In this document: one piece after another, positions 25,828-34,915 of the stretch
How the letters are laid out: each line of letters begins with the position of its first letter
How positions within the stretch are numbered: position 1 is the first letter of the stretch
Source: Streptomyces sp. 150FB
Lineage (GTDB): Bacteria > Actinomycetota > Actinomycetes > Streptomycetales > Streptomycetaceae
Reading direction: 5' to 3'
Length of the DNA: 64,000 nt
Assembly (NCBI RefSeq): GCF_000818195.1
Contig: NZ_JTHL01000001.1
Span: 1,515,294-1,579,293 of the forward strand
The notes under the pieces: model-generated
Seen by the model: only the letters and a program-made list of their open reading frames with translations
What the model was told of the DNA's origin: nothing
The model's database searches: none
Position numbers and translations under genes: made by a program

Positions 25828-26673
25828 TCAGAGCAGCGCGGCGCGCGGGCCGTCGGGCTGCTGCAACCGGCGCTCGAGGATCGAGCGGGCGATCTCGGCT
25901 GACTCCTCGTCGCCGATACGGCGGAAGCCGTCGTCGGTGATGACGGTGACGATCGGGTAGATCCGGCGGGCCACGTCGGGGCCGCCCGTCGCCGAGTCGT
26001 CGTCCGCCGCGTCGTAGAGCGCCTGGATGACCAGCGTCGTGGCCTCCTGCTCCGTCAGCTCCTCGTGGTAGAGCTTCTTCATCGCCCCGCGGGCGAAGAT
26101 CGAGCCGGACCCGGTGGACGCGTAGCCGCTCTCCTCGGAGCGCCCGCCCGTCACGTCGTACGAGAAGATGCGGCCCTTCTCGCGGTCCACGTCGTAGCCC
26201 GCGAAGAGCGGGACGACGGCCAGGCCCTGCATGGCCATGGCGAGGTTGGAGCGGATCATCGTGGAGAGCCGGTTGGCCTTGCCCTCCAGGGAGAGCTGGG
26301 CACCTTCGACCTTCTCGAAGTGCTCCAGTTCGAGCTGGAAGAGCTTGACCATCTCCACGGCGAGACCGGCGGTGCCGGCGATGCCCACGGCCGAGTACTC
26401 GTCGGCCGGGAAGACCTTCTCGATGTCGCGCTGCGCGATCATGTTGCCCATCGTCGCCCGGCGGTCACCGGCGAGGACGACCCCGCCGGGGAACGTGACG
26501 GCGACGATCGTCGTGCCGTGCGGTGCCTCGATGGCGCCCTGAAGCGGCGGCAGCGAACGCTTCCCGGGCAGCATGTCCGGTGAGTGGTCCGACAGGAAGT
26601 CCATGAACGAGGACGAGCCGGGCGTCAGGAAGGCAGCCGGCAGACGCCCGGTGCTACGAGTGTTGGCTTCCAC
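25828..26673 (-). CDS. prcB: 20S proteasome beta subunit
   Basis: The 281-residue beta subunit has a 53-residue propeptide ending in APHG; autocleavage before Thr54 exposes the catalytic [11 protein letters not shown] nucleophile. DRRATMG and [18 protein letters not shown] follow with the conserved active-site Lys. It builds the inner proteolytic rings. ATG 26673 lies inside the tail of the upstream pseudogene, whose reading frame ends at 26625, so prcB initiation overlaps that remnant by about 49 nt. It lies upstream of prcA and downstream of pup in one transcript. Confidence 0.96.
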   Translation of the reverse strand: MEANTRSTGRLPAAFLTPGSSSFMDFLSDHSPDMLPGKRSLPPLQGAIEAPHGTTIVAVTFPGGVVLAGDRRATMGNMIAQRDIEKVFPADEYSAVGIAGTAGLAVEMVKLFQLELEHFEKVEGAQLSLEGKANRLSTMIRSNLAMAMQGLAVVPLFAGYDVDREKGRIFSYDVTGGRSEESGYASTGSGSIFARGAMKKLYHEELTEQEATTLVIQALYDAADDDSATGGPDVARRIYPIVTVITDDGFRRIGDEESAEIARSILERRLQQPDGPRAALL

Positions 26674-27028
26674 GCGTTTCCCTCCAGGTAGGCGATGGCC
26701 CGACGCAGAGTGTCAGGATCATCTCCCAACTTGCCGATGGCCGAATTGCAGTTGAAGCACAGTACGCCACGGACCCTACCCGTCCCGTGGCACTGATCCA
26801 CATGTACCTCGGGACGGGACTGACGGATCGTACGGACACCCGTCAGGGACGGAATCGTCTCGTCGCGCACAGCTTCGGTGATGCCGTATCCGCGCACGCT
26901 CTCCCGGGAGTATCCGGAAGAACATCCTCCTGGTACGCCTGAAGTCCGTCACAAAGGGACCTGTCGCGACCGGACGTCTGATGGCACGGCGTCCGCCCGC
27001 GACAGGAATGGCTCCCTCGGACATTCAC
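26625..27028 (-). pseudogene. Decayed endonuclease VII (HNH) gene between pup and prcB
   Basis: The frame ending at 26625 encodes RGYGITEAVRDE, VHVDQCHGTGRVRGVLCFNCN and [17 protein letters not shown], the C-terminal signature of recombination endonuclease VII-type HNH proteins. The N-terminal half (SLCDGLQAY) is in another frame, so there is a frameshift near 26930. The usual CxxC knuckle reads R-T-I-R and the catalytic HVDH reads HVDQ; both changes remove metal or active-site residues. The gene therefore looks dead, but its 3' end still overlaps the prcB start. Streptomyces generally carries an endonuclease VII-like gene here (from memory), so this is decay in place rather than insertion. 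Confidence 0.7.
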
Positions 27029-27036
27029 ATGCGCGA

Positions 27037-27255
27037 CTACTGTCCGCCCTTTTGCACGAAGGAACGCACGAAGTCCTCGGCATTCTCTTCGAGCACGTCG
27101 TCGATTTCGTCGAGAACCGAGTCCACGTCGTCCGACAGCTTCTCCTGTCGCTCCTTGAGGTCCTCGGAGCCCTGCGCGTCCTGCGCCTGCTCCTCAACCT
27201 CCTCCGTGGAATGCGTGGCCTTCTGCTGTCCGCCGCCGGTGTCCTTGGTCGCCAT
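27037..27255 (-). CDS. pup: Prokaryotic ubiquitin-like protein Pup
   Basis: The 72-residue, highly acidic, intrinsically disordered protein has the central helix region EDLKERQEKLSDDVDSVLDEI and the C-terminus VRSFVQKGGQ. The terminal Gln means Dop must deamidate it to Glu before PafA can ligate it. ATG 27255. It is followed by the endonuclease VII remnant, prcB and prcA, and preceded by dop, the standard actinobacterial order. Confidence 0.97.
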   Translation of the reverse strand: MATKDTGGGQQKATHSTEEVEEQAQDAQGSEDLKERQEKLSDDVDSVLDEIDDVLEENAEDFVRSFVQKGGQ

Positions 27256-27390
27256 ATCCCTCACCCCGCTCGGTTCGCCCCGCTCGATGTGACCTTCAAG
27301 ATCAGACCCTACAAGCCGGGTCCGACATCGGCCCGGCACTTTGGTACAACGTCCGGAGCCTGCCCCGATCATTCCCTGACCGGGGTCGTT

Positions 27391-28902
27391 TCAGCCTCCG
27401 GACAGCACCCGGACCAGGTCTTCCGCCGTACGGCACCGGTCCAGCAGCTCCTTCACGTGGTTGCGTGTACCACGCAGCGGTTCCAGAGTCGGCACCCGTT
27501 GCAGTGAGTCGCGTCCGGGCAGGTCGAAGATGACCGAGTCCCAGGACGCGGCGGCCACGTCGTCCGCGTACTGCTCGAGGCAGCGGCCGCGGAAGTAGGC
27601 CCTGGTGTCCTCAGGAGGCTTTGTCCTGGCCCGTTCGACGTCCCTGTCGTCCAGCAGACGCCGCATCTTGCCGCGCGCGACCAGACGGTTGTAGACGCCC
27701 TTGTCGGGGCGCACGTCGGAGTACTGGAGATCCACCAGGTGCAGCCTCGGGGCGTCCCAGTCCAGGCTGTCCCTGCGGCGGTAGCCCTCAAGAACTTCGC
27801 GCTTGGTGATCCAGTCGAGTTCCCCCGACAGGCTCATCGGGTCGTTCTCCAGCCGGTTGAGCGTGTCCTCCCAGCGGGCCAGGACGTCCCTGGTCTGCTC
27901 GTCGGCGTCGGCGCCGTACCGCTCCTCGACGTACTTCCTCGCCAGCTCGAAGTACTCCATCTGGAGCTGTACCGCGGTGAGTGTCCGGCCGCTGCGGAGC
28001 GTGACGAGCTGGTGCAGCGTCGGGTCGTGCGAGACCTGGTGCAGCGTCCGTACCGGCTGGTCGACGGCCAGATCCACATTGATGAAGCCGTCCTCGATCA
28101 TCGCGAGGACCAGCGAGGTCGTGCCCAGCTTGAGGTAGGTGGAGATCTCTGACAGGTTCGCGTCGCCGATGATCACATGGAGCCTGCGGTACCGCTCGGC
28201 GTCCGAGTGCGGTTCGTCGCGGGTGTTGATGATGGGGCGCTTGAGCGTGGTCTCCAGGCCGACCTCGACCTCAAAGTAGTCCGCGCGCTGGCTGATCTGG
28301 AAGCCGTGCTCGTGGCCGTCCTGGCCGATGCCGACCCGGCCGGCGCCGGTCACGACCTGCCGGGACACGAAGAACGGCGTCAGGTGGCGCACGATGTCCG
28401 AGAAGGGGGTCTCCCGCTTCATCAGGTAGTTCTCGTGCGTGCCGTAGGACGCGCCCTTGTTGTCGGTGTTGTTCTTGTACAGATGGATCGGCTGGGCGCC
28501 CGGCAACTGGGCGGCCCGCTCGGCCGCCTCCGCCATGATCCGTTCACCGGCCTTGTCCCAGAGGACCGCGTCCCGGGGGTTGGTGATCTCGGGAGAGGCG
28601 TACTCCGGGTGCGCGTGGTCCACGTACAGCCGTGCGCCGTTCGTGAGGATCACGTTGGCCAGGCCGATGTCCTCGTCGGTGAGCTGCGTGGAATCGGCGG
28701 TCTCGCGGGCGAGGTCGAAGCCACGCGCGTCCCGCAGTGGGTTCTCCTCCTCGAAGTCCCAGCGGGCGCGGCGCGCCCTCTGCATCGCTGCCGCGTAGGC
28801 GTTGACGATCTGGGATGAGGTGAGCATGGCATTGGCGTTCGGGTGCCCCGGGACGGAGATTCCGTACTCCGTCTCGATGCCCATTACTCGCCGTACGGTC
28901 AT
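27391..28902 (-). CDS. dop: Pup deamidase/depupylase Dop
   Basis: The 503-residue homologue of PafA has [68 protein letters not shown] and [31 protein letters not shown]. The Dop-specific insertion after the first motif ([19 protein letters not shown]) separates it from PafA. It converts Pup-Gln to Pup-Glu and also removes Pup from substrates. ATG 28902 has GGAGGG just upstream. It lies 135 nt upstream of pup and downstream of arc. Confidence 0.97.
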   Translation of the reverse strand: MTVRRVMGIETEYGISVPGHPNANAMLTSSQIVNAYAAAMQRARRARWDFEEENPLRDARGFDLARETADSTQLTDEDIGLANVILTNGARLYVDHAHPEYASPEITNPRDAVLWDKAGERIMAEAAERAAQLPGAQPIHLYKNNTDNKGASYGTHENYLMKRETPFSDIVRHLTPFFVSRQVVTGAGRVGIGQDGHEHGFQISQRADYFEVEVGLETTLKRPIINTRDEPHSDAERYRRLHVIIGDANLSEISTYLKLGTTSLVLAMIEDGFINVDLAVDQPVRTLHQVSHDPTLHQLVTLRSGRTLTAVQLQMEYFELARKYVEERYGADADEQTRDVLARWEDTLNRLENDPMSLSGELDWITKREVLEGYRRRDSLDWDAPRLHLVDLQYSDVRPDKGVYNRLVARGKMRRLLDDRDVERARTKPPEDTRAYFRGRCLEQYADDVAAASWDSVIFDLPGRDSLQRVPTLEPLRGTRNHVKELLDRCRTAEDLVRVLSGG

Positions 28903-29097
28903 GCGGCCCTCCTTGCCCGGCGGTGCTCCCCTTCGGGAGCGCCGCTCAAGTACCGCTGTCTCTCCGGTGCGTGTGCGGTGCCCGTCCCCGCACTGCGTGA
29001 CTCGGCGGTACCGAAGAGCCTAGAACGCCGTAGCGCTGGTGGGGAGATCAATTTCGTCATTGCTTCGGAGTCGTGGAACGTGCGGGGGAAAAGAACC

Positions 29098-29129
29098 GGC
29101 TGCGGATGCCCTCGCGGACATCCGCAGCC
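29098..29129 (-). terminator. Hairpin terminator after arc
   Basis: GGCTGCGGATG and CATCCGCAGCC form perfect 11-bp arms with a 10-nt loop immediately after the arc stop (29141), implying dop-pup-prcBA has its own promoter in the 238-nt gap. Confidence 0.75.
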
Positions 29130-29140
29130 GCCTCTTCGAA

Positions 29141-30907
29141 CTACAGGTACTGACCCGTGTTCGCCACTGTGTCGATGGAGCGTCCGGTGTCCGCGCCCTG
29201 CTTTCCGGTCACCAGGGTACGGATGAACACGATCCGCTCGCCCTTCTTACCGGAGATACGGGCCCAGTCGTCGGGGTTGGTGGTGTTGGGCAGGTCCTCG
29301 TTCTCCTTGAACTCGTCCACACATGCCTGGAGGAGATGGGAGACCCGCAGACCCTTCTGATTCTGGTCGAGGAAGTCCTTGATGGCCATTTTCTTGGCCC
29401 GGTCGACGATGTTCTGAATCATCGCGCCGGAGTTGAAGTCCTTGAAATAGAGGACTTCCTTGTCCCCGTTGGCGTACGTGACCTCGAGGAAGCGGTTTTC
29501 CTCGGACTCGGTGTACATCCTCTCCACAACCGTCTGGATCATGCCCGCCACCGCGTCCTCACGGGAGTCGCGGTGTTCGGCCAGGTCGTCCGTGTGGAGC
29601 GGCAGCGAGGACCTGAGGTACTTGGCGAAGATGTCCTTCGCGGCCTCCGCGTCCGGGCGCTCGATCTTGATCTTCACATCGAGTCGTCCGGGGCGCAGGA
29701 TCGCGGGGTCGATCATGTCCTCCCGGTTGGAGGCGCCGATGACGATCACGTTCTCCAGGCCCTCCACACCGTCGATCTCGGCGAGGAGCTGCGGGACGAT
29801 GGTGTTCTCCACGTCCGAGCTGACACCGGATCCGCGGGTGCGGAAGAGGGATTCCATCTCGTCGAAGAAGACGATGACGGGCGTTCCCTCGCTCGCCTTC
29901 TCCCGGGCACGCTGGAAGACCAGGCGGATGTGCCGCTCGGTCTCACCGACGTACTTGTTGAGGAGCTCGGGTCCCTTGATGTTGAGGAAGTAGCTCTTCC
30001 CCGCGGGCCGGCCGCTGACCTCGGCGACCTTCTTGGCAAGGGAGTTGGCCACGGCCTTGGCGATGAGCGTCTTGCCGCAGCCGGGGGGGCCGTAGAGCAG
30101 GATGCCCTTCGGCGGACGCAGTTCGTGCTCCTTGAAGAGGTCCGGGTGGAGGTACGGAAGCTCGACCGCGTCGCGGATCATCTCGATCTGGCCGCCCAGA
30201 CCGCCGATCTTGTCGTAGTCGACGTCCGGGACCTCTTCGAGGACGAGCTCCTCGACCTCGCTCTTGGGGACCACTTCGTAGACGTAACCGGAGCGGGAGT
30301 CGAGCAGCAGGGCATCACCGGAGCGGATGGTGATGTCCAGCAGCGGCTCCGCGAGCCGCACCACCCGTTCCTCGTCGGTGTGCCCGACCACCAGGGCACG
30401 CTCGCCGTCCTCAAGGATCTCCTTGAGGGTGACGATGTCCCCGGCACGCTCGTACTCCATGGCCTCGACCACGTTGAGCGCTTCGTTGAGCATGACTTCC
30501 TGGCCACGCCTGAGCTCTTCGAGCTCGACGCTGGGACTGACGTTCACCCGGAGCTTTCGGCCCCCGGTGAAGATGTCAGCCGTACCGTCCTCATTGGCCT
30601 GCAGAAAAACCCCGAAACCGGCCGGCGGCTGAGCGAGCCGGTCGACTTCTTCCTTGAGGGCCACGATCTGGTCGCGGGCCTCACGGAGCGTATTGGCGAG
30701 CCGCTCATTCTGAGCGGACACACCCGCCAGGTTCGTCTGCAACTCGACGATCCGCTCTTCGAGAATCCTCGTGTGACGCGGAGAGTCGGCGAGCTTGCGT
30801 CGCAGGACGGCGATTTCCTGCTCGAGATAGGCAACCTGGCCGGCTGGGTCTTCTGACCCCCGCCCGGGCCGGATGCCGCGGTTGATGTCGTCGTCGTGGG
30901 CTGCCAC
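29141..30907 (-). CDS. arc: Proteasomal AAA+ ATPase ARC/Mpa
   Basis: The 588-residue ATPase has an N-terminal coiled coil (about residues 25-85) that captures Pup, two OB domains, then one AAA+ module with Walker A GPPGCGKT (about residue 275), Walker [11 protein letters not shown] and the second region of homology [14 protein letters not shown], and the C-terminal GQYL. That penultimate Tyr docks into the 20S alpha ring. It unfolds pupylated proteins. GTG 30907 is chosen, with AAHDDD as the family N-terminus and GAGG just upstream. It diverges from the ferredoxin gene. Confidence 0.97.
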   Translation of the reverse strand: MAAHDDDINRGIRPGRGSEDPAGQVAYLEQEIAVLRRKLADSPRHTRILEERIVELQTNLAGVSAQNERLANTLREARDQIVALKEEVDRLAQPPAGFGVFLQANEDGTADIFTGGRKLRVNVSPSVELEELRRGQEVMLNEALNVVEAMEYERAGDIVTLKEILEDGERALVVGHTDEERVVRLAEPLLDITIRSGDALLLDSRSGYVYEVVPKSEVEELVLEEVPDVDYDKIGGLGGQIEMIRDAVELPYLHPDLFKEHELRPPKGILLYGPPGCGKTLIAKAVANSLAKKVAEVSGRPAGKSYFLNIKGPELLNKYVGETERHIRLVFQRAREKASEGTPVIVFFDEMESLFRTRGSGVSSDVENTIVPQLLAEIDGVEGLENVIVIGASNREDMIDPAILRPGRLDVKIKIERPDAEAAKDIFAKYLRSSLPLHTDDLAEHRDSREDAVAGMIQTVVERMYTESEENRFLEVTYANGDKEVLYFKDFNSGAMIQNIVDRAKKMAIKDFLDQNQKGLRVSHLLQACVDEFKENEDLPNTTNPDDWARISGKKGERIVFIRTLVTGKQGADTGRSIDTVANTGQYL

Positions 30908-31162
30908 GGTCCTCACCTCCTCCAAGGGGAGCTGGACGCTTCCTGACCCTACCTGGGTGGGTGGGTGTTGAAACCCCTAGATCACAAAGACTGTCGGGGT
31001 GTGTCCGATCTTCACCCTTGCGCTCTCCCCTCACGCCAGGGGAATACCCACCGTTCAACATCGGAAAGCAGCCGGTTGTATCGTCGAAGTGTTCAACACC
31101 CGTCAGGGTTGGCGCGACTTACTCCATAGTGCATCACCCGACGCAGAAAACGGCAGGAGAAA

Positions 31163-31483
31163 ATGACCGTGCAGCAGGAGGCCACCGCCGACGGCGCCAC
31201 CGAGGCCCAGGAGCCGCTGGAGGTCTGGATCGACCAGGACCTGTGTACCGGGGACGGGATCTGCGTCCAGTACGCCCCCGAGGTCTTCGAGCTGGACATC
31301 GACGGGCTCGCCTATGTGAAGAGCCCGGAGGACGAGCTGCTCCAGTCCCCGGGTGCCACCACGCGGGTGCCGCTGCCGCTGCTGACGGACGTCAGGGACT
31401 CGGCGAAGGAGTGTCCGGGCGACTGCATCCACGTACGCCGGGTTTCGGACAGCGTCGAGGTGTACGGCCCCGACGCGGAGTGA
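31163..31483 (+). CDS. Ferredoxin, [3Fe-4S] or [4Fe-4S] type
   Basis: The 106-residue acidic ferredoxin has DLCTGDGICVQYAPEVFEL (Cys ligands 5 apart in CTGDGIC) and later CPGDCIHV. The missing second cysteine in the first cluster motif suggests a 3Fe-4S cluster, as in P450-partner ferredoxins, but no P450 is nearby. It is probably a cytoplasmic electron carrier. ATG 31163 has AGGAG just upstream. It is divergent from arc, and a hairpin follows it. Confidence 0.88.
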   Translation: MTVQQEATADGATEAQEPLEVWIDQDLCTGDGICVQYAPEVFELDIDGLAYVKSPEDELLQSPGATTRVPLPLLTDVRDSAKECPGDCIHVRRVSDSVEVYGPDAE

Positions 31484-31492
31484 CATCGGCGC

Positions 31493-31519
31493 CCGGGCGT
31501 TACGGAGAGTAACGCCCGG
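31493..31519. terminator. Bidirectional hairpin terminator
   Basis: CCGGGCGTTAC and GTAACGCCCGG are perfect 11-bp arms with a 5-nt loop (GGAGA) just past the ferredoxin stop and near the end of the convergent hypothetical gene. Confidence 0.75.
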
Positions 31520-31559
31520 CGGGCGAGGGTGGAAGCGAGGGCCTACGGTCGGCGGTGGG

Positions 31560-32207
31560 TCATACGCTGCGGCCGTCGGCCAGGTCGCTGCGGACGAACG
31601 CGCCGCCCTTCCACTGCCACGACACCCGCTGCTTCTCGTCCGGGCAGCACCTCGGCACGTCGGGCGTCGAGTAGCCGAGCAGGGTCGCGAGCACGACACC
31701 GCCCTTTATGCCGAATCCGTCGCCGACGCTCTCCTTGTCCTGCGGCGTGACCAGGGTGGCGACTATGCGGGCCGGCGGGGCGGCGGAGGCGCCGCTTCCG
31801 GTGCCGGTCGAACCCCGCGTACCGGTGGCGCCGCCGCCGCTCCCGGCGGCCCTGGTCAGTACGTACACGGCGCTCGGCGGGGTGCCGGAGCCACCGTCGC
31901 AGCGGACCACGGCGGCCGTCTCCGGATTGCCGTCCCCGTCGAGATCGCCGGACGCCTTCTCCGTCACGACGCTGCCGACCCCGCCGCACTCCAGCGGGAA
32001 GTCCACACCGGCGGTGCCGGGGGCGGGAAGCGGTGAGTGGTCACGGGTGGTGGCCGTGGCCACCCCCTGGCCGGACCGTGGTGCGCCGGCGCCCGGCTGA
32101 AGCAGACCCGCCAGCCCCACCACTCCCACCATCACGGTGGCGGTGGCGAGCCAGTGCATCGCGTGGGGGCGGGTGTGCGCGAGGTCCGGGACGTCGGAGA
32201 GCTGCAC
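31560..32207 (-). CDS. Secreted or membrane-anchored hypothetical protein with a calcium-type repeat
   Basis: The 215-residue protein has a short basic N-terminus and hydrophobic segment (LATATVMVGVVGLAGLL) that could be a signal anchor, a Ser/Gly/Thr-rich stretch and a GDLDGDGNPETAAVVRCDG segment, which matches an FG-GAP/EF-type D-x-D-x-D-G calcium loop. The C-terminus contains CCPDEKQRVSWQWKGGAFV. GTG 32207 has GGAG nine nt upstream. Not recognised beyond this; probably extracytoplasmic. Confidence 0.7.
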   Translation of the reverse strand: MQLSDVPDLAHTRPHAMHWLATATVMVGVVGLAGLLQPGAGAPRSGQGVATATTRDHSPLPAPGTAGVDFPLECGGVGSVVTEKASGDLDGDGNPETAAVVRCDGGSGTPPSAVYVLTRAAGSGGGATGTRGSTGTGSGASAAPPARIVATLVTPQDKESVGDGFGIKGGVVLATLLGYSTPDVPRCCPDEKQRVSWQWKGGAFVRSDLADGRSV

Positions 32208-32351
32208 GCGGAGTGTCTCCTGTGAAGGCGGTGCCGGGGGGATATTCCGAGGTGGGAGGGAGACAGCATCGTGCCACACGTCACAGCGGGGTGGAACAGC
32301 CGGGGTGGAACAGCGGCGTTCGGAAGACCGCGGTGCGGCCGACACGAAGAA

Positions 32352-32397
32352 GCTGCCGTCCAGTTCCCCGTCCGGGGACGGGGAACTGGACGGCAGC
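32352..32397 (-). terminator. Perfect 22-bp-arm hairpin terminator
   Basis: An uninterrupted inverted repeat (left arm 32352-32373, right arm 32376-32397, 2-nt gap) lies downstream of trmI. It is the longest perfect hairpin found in the window, and the likely trmI terminator. Confidence 0.75.
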
Positions 32398-32468
32398 GGC
32401 ATGGCGTTGGCGGCCCGTACGCCGGGCCGGGCGGTGACCTGGGGGCTCTCGGCCGTCAGGTCGTCGGA

Positions 32469-33470
32469 TCAACCGTCCGTCGGTCCGTCCGACACTTCCT
32501 CGGAGGCCACGGGCTGATCGGACACGGCGGACGCTGCGGACTCTCCGGAGCGGTCGGCCTTGCCCGACCGGCCGCGGGAGCCGCTGGTGCTCCCCGGACC
32601 GTCGTAGTCGTCGCCGTACGCGCCCTTGGAGGGACGGCGGCGGCGCAGCGGGGGCTCGACACCGTCGGCGAGACGGCGGGCCGTCACCAGGAAGCCTGTG
32701 TGGCCGATCATCCGGTGGTCGGGCCGGACGGCCAGACCCTCGACGTGCCAGTTGCGGATCATCGACTCCCACGCGGCCGGCTCGTTGAACGTACCGAACT
32801 CGCGGATCGTCTCCACGGTGCGGGCGAGCTGGGTGGTGGTCGCGACGTACGCGCAGAGGATGCCGCCGGGAACCAGGGCCTTGGAGACGGCCTCCATGCA
32901 CTCCCAGGGGGCGAGCATGTCCAGGATCACGCGGTCGACATCCGTGTCCGACAGGTTGTCCTGGAGGTCACCCACGGTGAGCTGCCAGGCCGGGTGCGGT
33001 TCGCCGAAGTAGCGCTCCACGTTGTTCCTGGCGATGTCGGCGAAGTCCTCGCGGCGCTCGTAGGAGTGCAGCATGCCCTGGTCACCGATGACCCGCAGCA
33101 GGAAGGCGCTGAGCGAGCCGGAGCCCACACCGGCCTCGACGACACGTGCGCCGGGGAAGATGTCGGCGAAGGCCAGGATCTGGCCGGCGTCCTTCGGGTA
33201 GACCACGGCGGCGCCGCGGGGCATGGACAGGACGTAGTCGGGGAGCAGGGGGCGCAGCGCGAGATAGGCGACGTTCCCCGTGGTACGGACAACACTGCCC
33301 TCGGGAGCACCGATCAGCTCGTCGTGCGGGAAGGACCCTTTGTGGGTGTGGAAATTCTTCCCGGCTTCGAGCGTGAAGGTGTAGTGGCGTCCCTTGGGAT
33401 CTGTGAGCTGGACCTGGTCCCCGACCTTGAAGGGCCCGCGTCGGCGGGCGGCACCGGTCGGTTCGGACAT
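32469..33470 (-). CDS. trmI: tRNA (adenine-N1)-methyltransferase TrmI
   Basis: The 333-residue SAM-dependent methyltransferase has the TrmI N-terminal beta domain (KVGDQVQLTDPKGRHYTFTLE), SAM motif I VVEAGVGSGSLSAFLLR, YERREDFADIARNN and the catalytic LDMLAPWECMEAV. It makes m1A58 in the T-loop of tRNA as a homotetramer. The C-terminal 70 residues are an arginine/glycine/serine-rich low-complexity tail. ATG 33470. Synteny with the M50 protease and the RecB-like nuclease follows mycobacteria (Rv2118c, Rv2119) as I recall it. Confidence 0.93.
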   Translation of the reverse strand: MSEPTGAARRRGPFKVGDQVQLTDPKGRHYTFTLEAGKNFHTHKGSFPHDELIGAPEGSVVRTTGNVAYLALRPLLPDYVLSMPRGAAVVYPKDAGQILAFADIFPGARVVEAGVGSGSLSAFLLRVIGDQGMLHSYERREDFADIARNNVERYFGEPHPAWQLTVGDLQDNLSDTDVDRVILDMLAPWECMEAVSKALVPGGILCAYVATTTQLARTVETIREFGTFNEPAAWESMIRNWHVEGLAVRPDHRMIGHTGFLVTARRLADGVEPPLRRRRPSKGAYGDDYDGPGSTSGSRGRSGKADRSGESAASAVSDQPVASEEVSDGPTDG

Positions 33471-33558
33471 GCCCTCACACTAGCGTCTTTTTTCGATGGT
33501 CCTGTTTGAGCCGCCGGGGCGGCCGGACGCCCCTCCTGCCACGGGGCGACTCCGAGCG

Positions 33559-34806
33559 TCAGTTCGACTGCGGTCGGGCCATCGCCGCCACGAAGGCGCG
33601 CTCCACGTCCGTCGTGGACAGCACCCCGTAGATCTCCCCCGACTCCTCCACGACCAGGTACTCCGTGGCCGGGCTCGCCCTGAGGCGTTCCAGGAGCGCT
33701 TCCCCGGCCAGCTCGGCGGAGACCCTCATTCCCTCCGTCAGATCCTGGGCCAGGGTGCTCACCGCGACCCAGGGCCGGCGGTGCTGGGGGACGCCGGCGA
33801 TCGCCGTCTCCCGGACCAGCGCCCTCGGTTCGCCCTGGCTGTCCACGACGACCAGGGCCCTGGCCCCGGCCTCGTTGGCCCGGCGCAGCGCCTCGGAGAG
33901 CGGGGTGTGGGCCTCGACCGGTACGGCACGGCGGGTGAGCGCGCGGGCCTCCAGCTCCGGGAGGTGTTCCCTGAGCCGGGCCATCCGCAGGCTGTTGCCG
34001 GCGCCGGTCCACATGATCGCGGCGAGGATGGCGGCGAGCAGGGCGTCGGTGACGGTCTCGACTCCGCCGATGTCCTCGCTGGTCCTGCCGAATCCGCCTG
34101 TCTGGGTGAGCAGCGGCAGGCCGACGAGGACGATGACGGCCAGTGCCCTGCCGACCCACGCGGCGGCGACGGTACCGCTCATGGGCTTTCCGGTGATCTT
34201 CCAGACGACGGCGCGCAGCATCCGGCCGCCGTCGAGCGGCAGTCCTGGGAGCAGGTTGAAGGCGGCGACGAGGAGGTTGGAGACCATCAGCCCCGCGAGC
34301 AGGACGCCGGGGATGGAGGAGCCGTCGACAGCGAGCAGGACGAGGTAGAAGACGCCGGCGAGCACCAGGGAGAGCAGCGGGCCGACAAAGGCGAGGACGA
34401 ACTCCCGGCCCGGGGTCTCGGTCTCCTTCTCGATCTCGGAGACGCCGCCGAAGAACTGGAGCTGGATGCGGCGCACCGGCAGTTTGAAGCGCAGCGCGGC
34501 GACGGTGTGGGCCAGTTCGTGGACGAGTACGGAGGCGTAGAAGGCGACGGCGAAGAACAGGGCCACCAGGTAGCGGGCCCCGCCGAGTCCCGGGAGGACC
34601 CGGTCGAGCTGGCCGCCGAAGATCCAGGTGATGAGGGCGGCCACCAGGAACCAACTGGGAGCGACGTAGACGGGCACGCCGAAGGGCCGGCCCATGAGGA
34701 TGCCGCCGCCGGGGTCGGCGGGACGCTCGGGCTTGCCGCCGGGCGTGGGGCCCTCCGTACCGGACCGACGCTGCTCGCTCCCGCCGCTCTCGTCGTCCTC
34801 TTTCAC
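33559..34806 (-). CDS. Site-2 protease family (M50) membrane peptidase with CBS pair
   Basis: The 415-residue integral membrane metalloprotease has the zinc motif HELAH (residues 96-100) in a transmembrane helix and the second active-site motif NLLPGLPLDGG (about 182-192); the C-terminal soluble part (from about 290) carries two CBS domains ending in GVLSTTDVERAFVAA. It probably cleaves within the membrane to release a regulatory fragment; CBS domains may sense nucleotides. GTG 34806 with AAGGG upstream. The substrate is not identifiable; it neighbours trmI and the RecB-like gene. Confidence 0.88.
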   Translation of the reverse strand: MKEDDESGGSEQRRSGTEGPTPGGKPERPADPGGGILMGRPFGVPVYVAPSWFLVAALITWIFGGQLDRVLPGLGGARYLVALFFAVAFYASVLVHELAHTVAALRFKLPVRRIQLQFFGGVSEIEKETETPGREFVLAFVGPLLSLVLAGVFYLVLLAVDGSSIPGVLLAGLMVSNLLVAAFNLLPGLPLDGGRMLRAVVWKITGKPMSGTVAAAWVGRALAVIVLVGLPLLTQTGGFGRTSEDIGGVETVTDALLAAILAAIMWTGAGNSLRMARLREHLPELEARALTRRAVPVEAHTPLSEALRRANEAGARALVVVDSQGEPRALVRETAIAGVPQHRRPWVAVSTLAQDLTEGMRVSAELAGEALLERLRASPATEYLVVEESGEIYGVLSTTDVERAFVAAMARPQSN

Positions 34807-34885
34807 GTGTTCCCTTCGTTGGCGACAGCGTCACTCGCTCGGTCATCCGCCGCGAGAGGCTCTGTGGTCGATGGTATTCCGATCG

Positions 34886-34908
34886 CTGTCGGTGTCGGGT
34901 CGTAGGGT
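34886..34908 (+). promoter_or_regulatory. RecA-NDp (PafBC-type) promoter of the RecB-like nuclease
   Basis: CTGTCGGTG (34886-34894), 8 nt, TAGGGT (34903-34908) fits the actinobacterial RecA-NDp consensus TTGTCRGTG-N8-TANNNT, and TAGGGT is the commonest -10 form in Streptomyces. The expected transcript start is at or next to the ATG at 34916, i.e. leaderless. Confidence 0.65.
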
Positions 34909-34915
34909 CTGCGTC

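Noticed and set aside
26625-27028. Endonuclease VII remnant as part of a prophage or mobile element
   Set aside because: No integrase, att repeats or phage genes adjoin, and the same gene type sits at this position in other Streptomyces as I recall; local decay is simpler.
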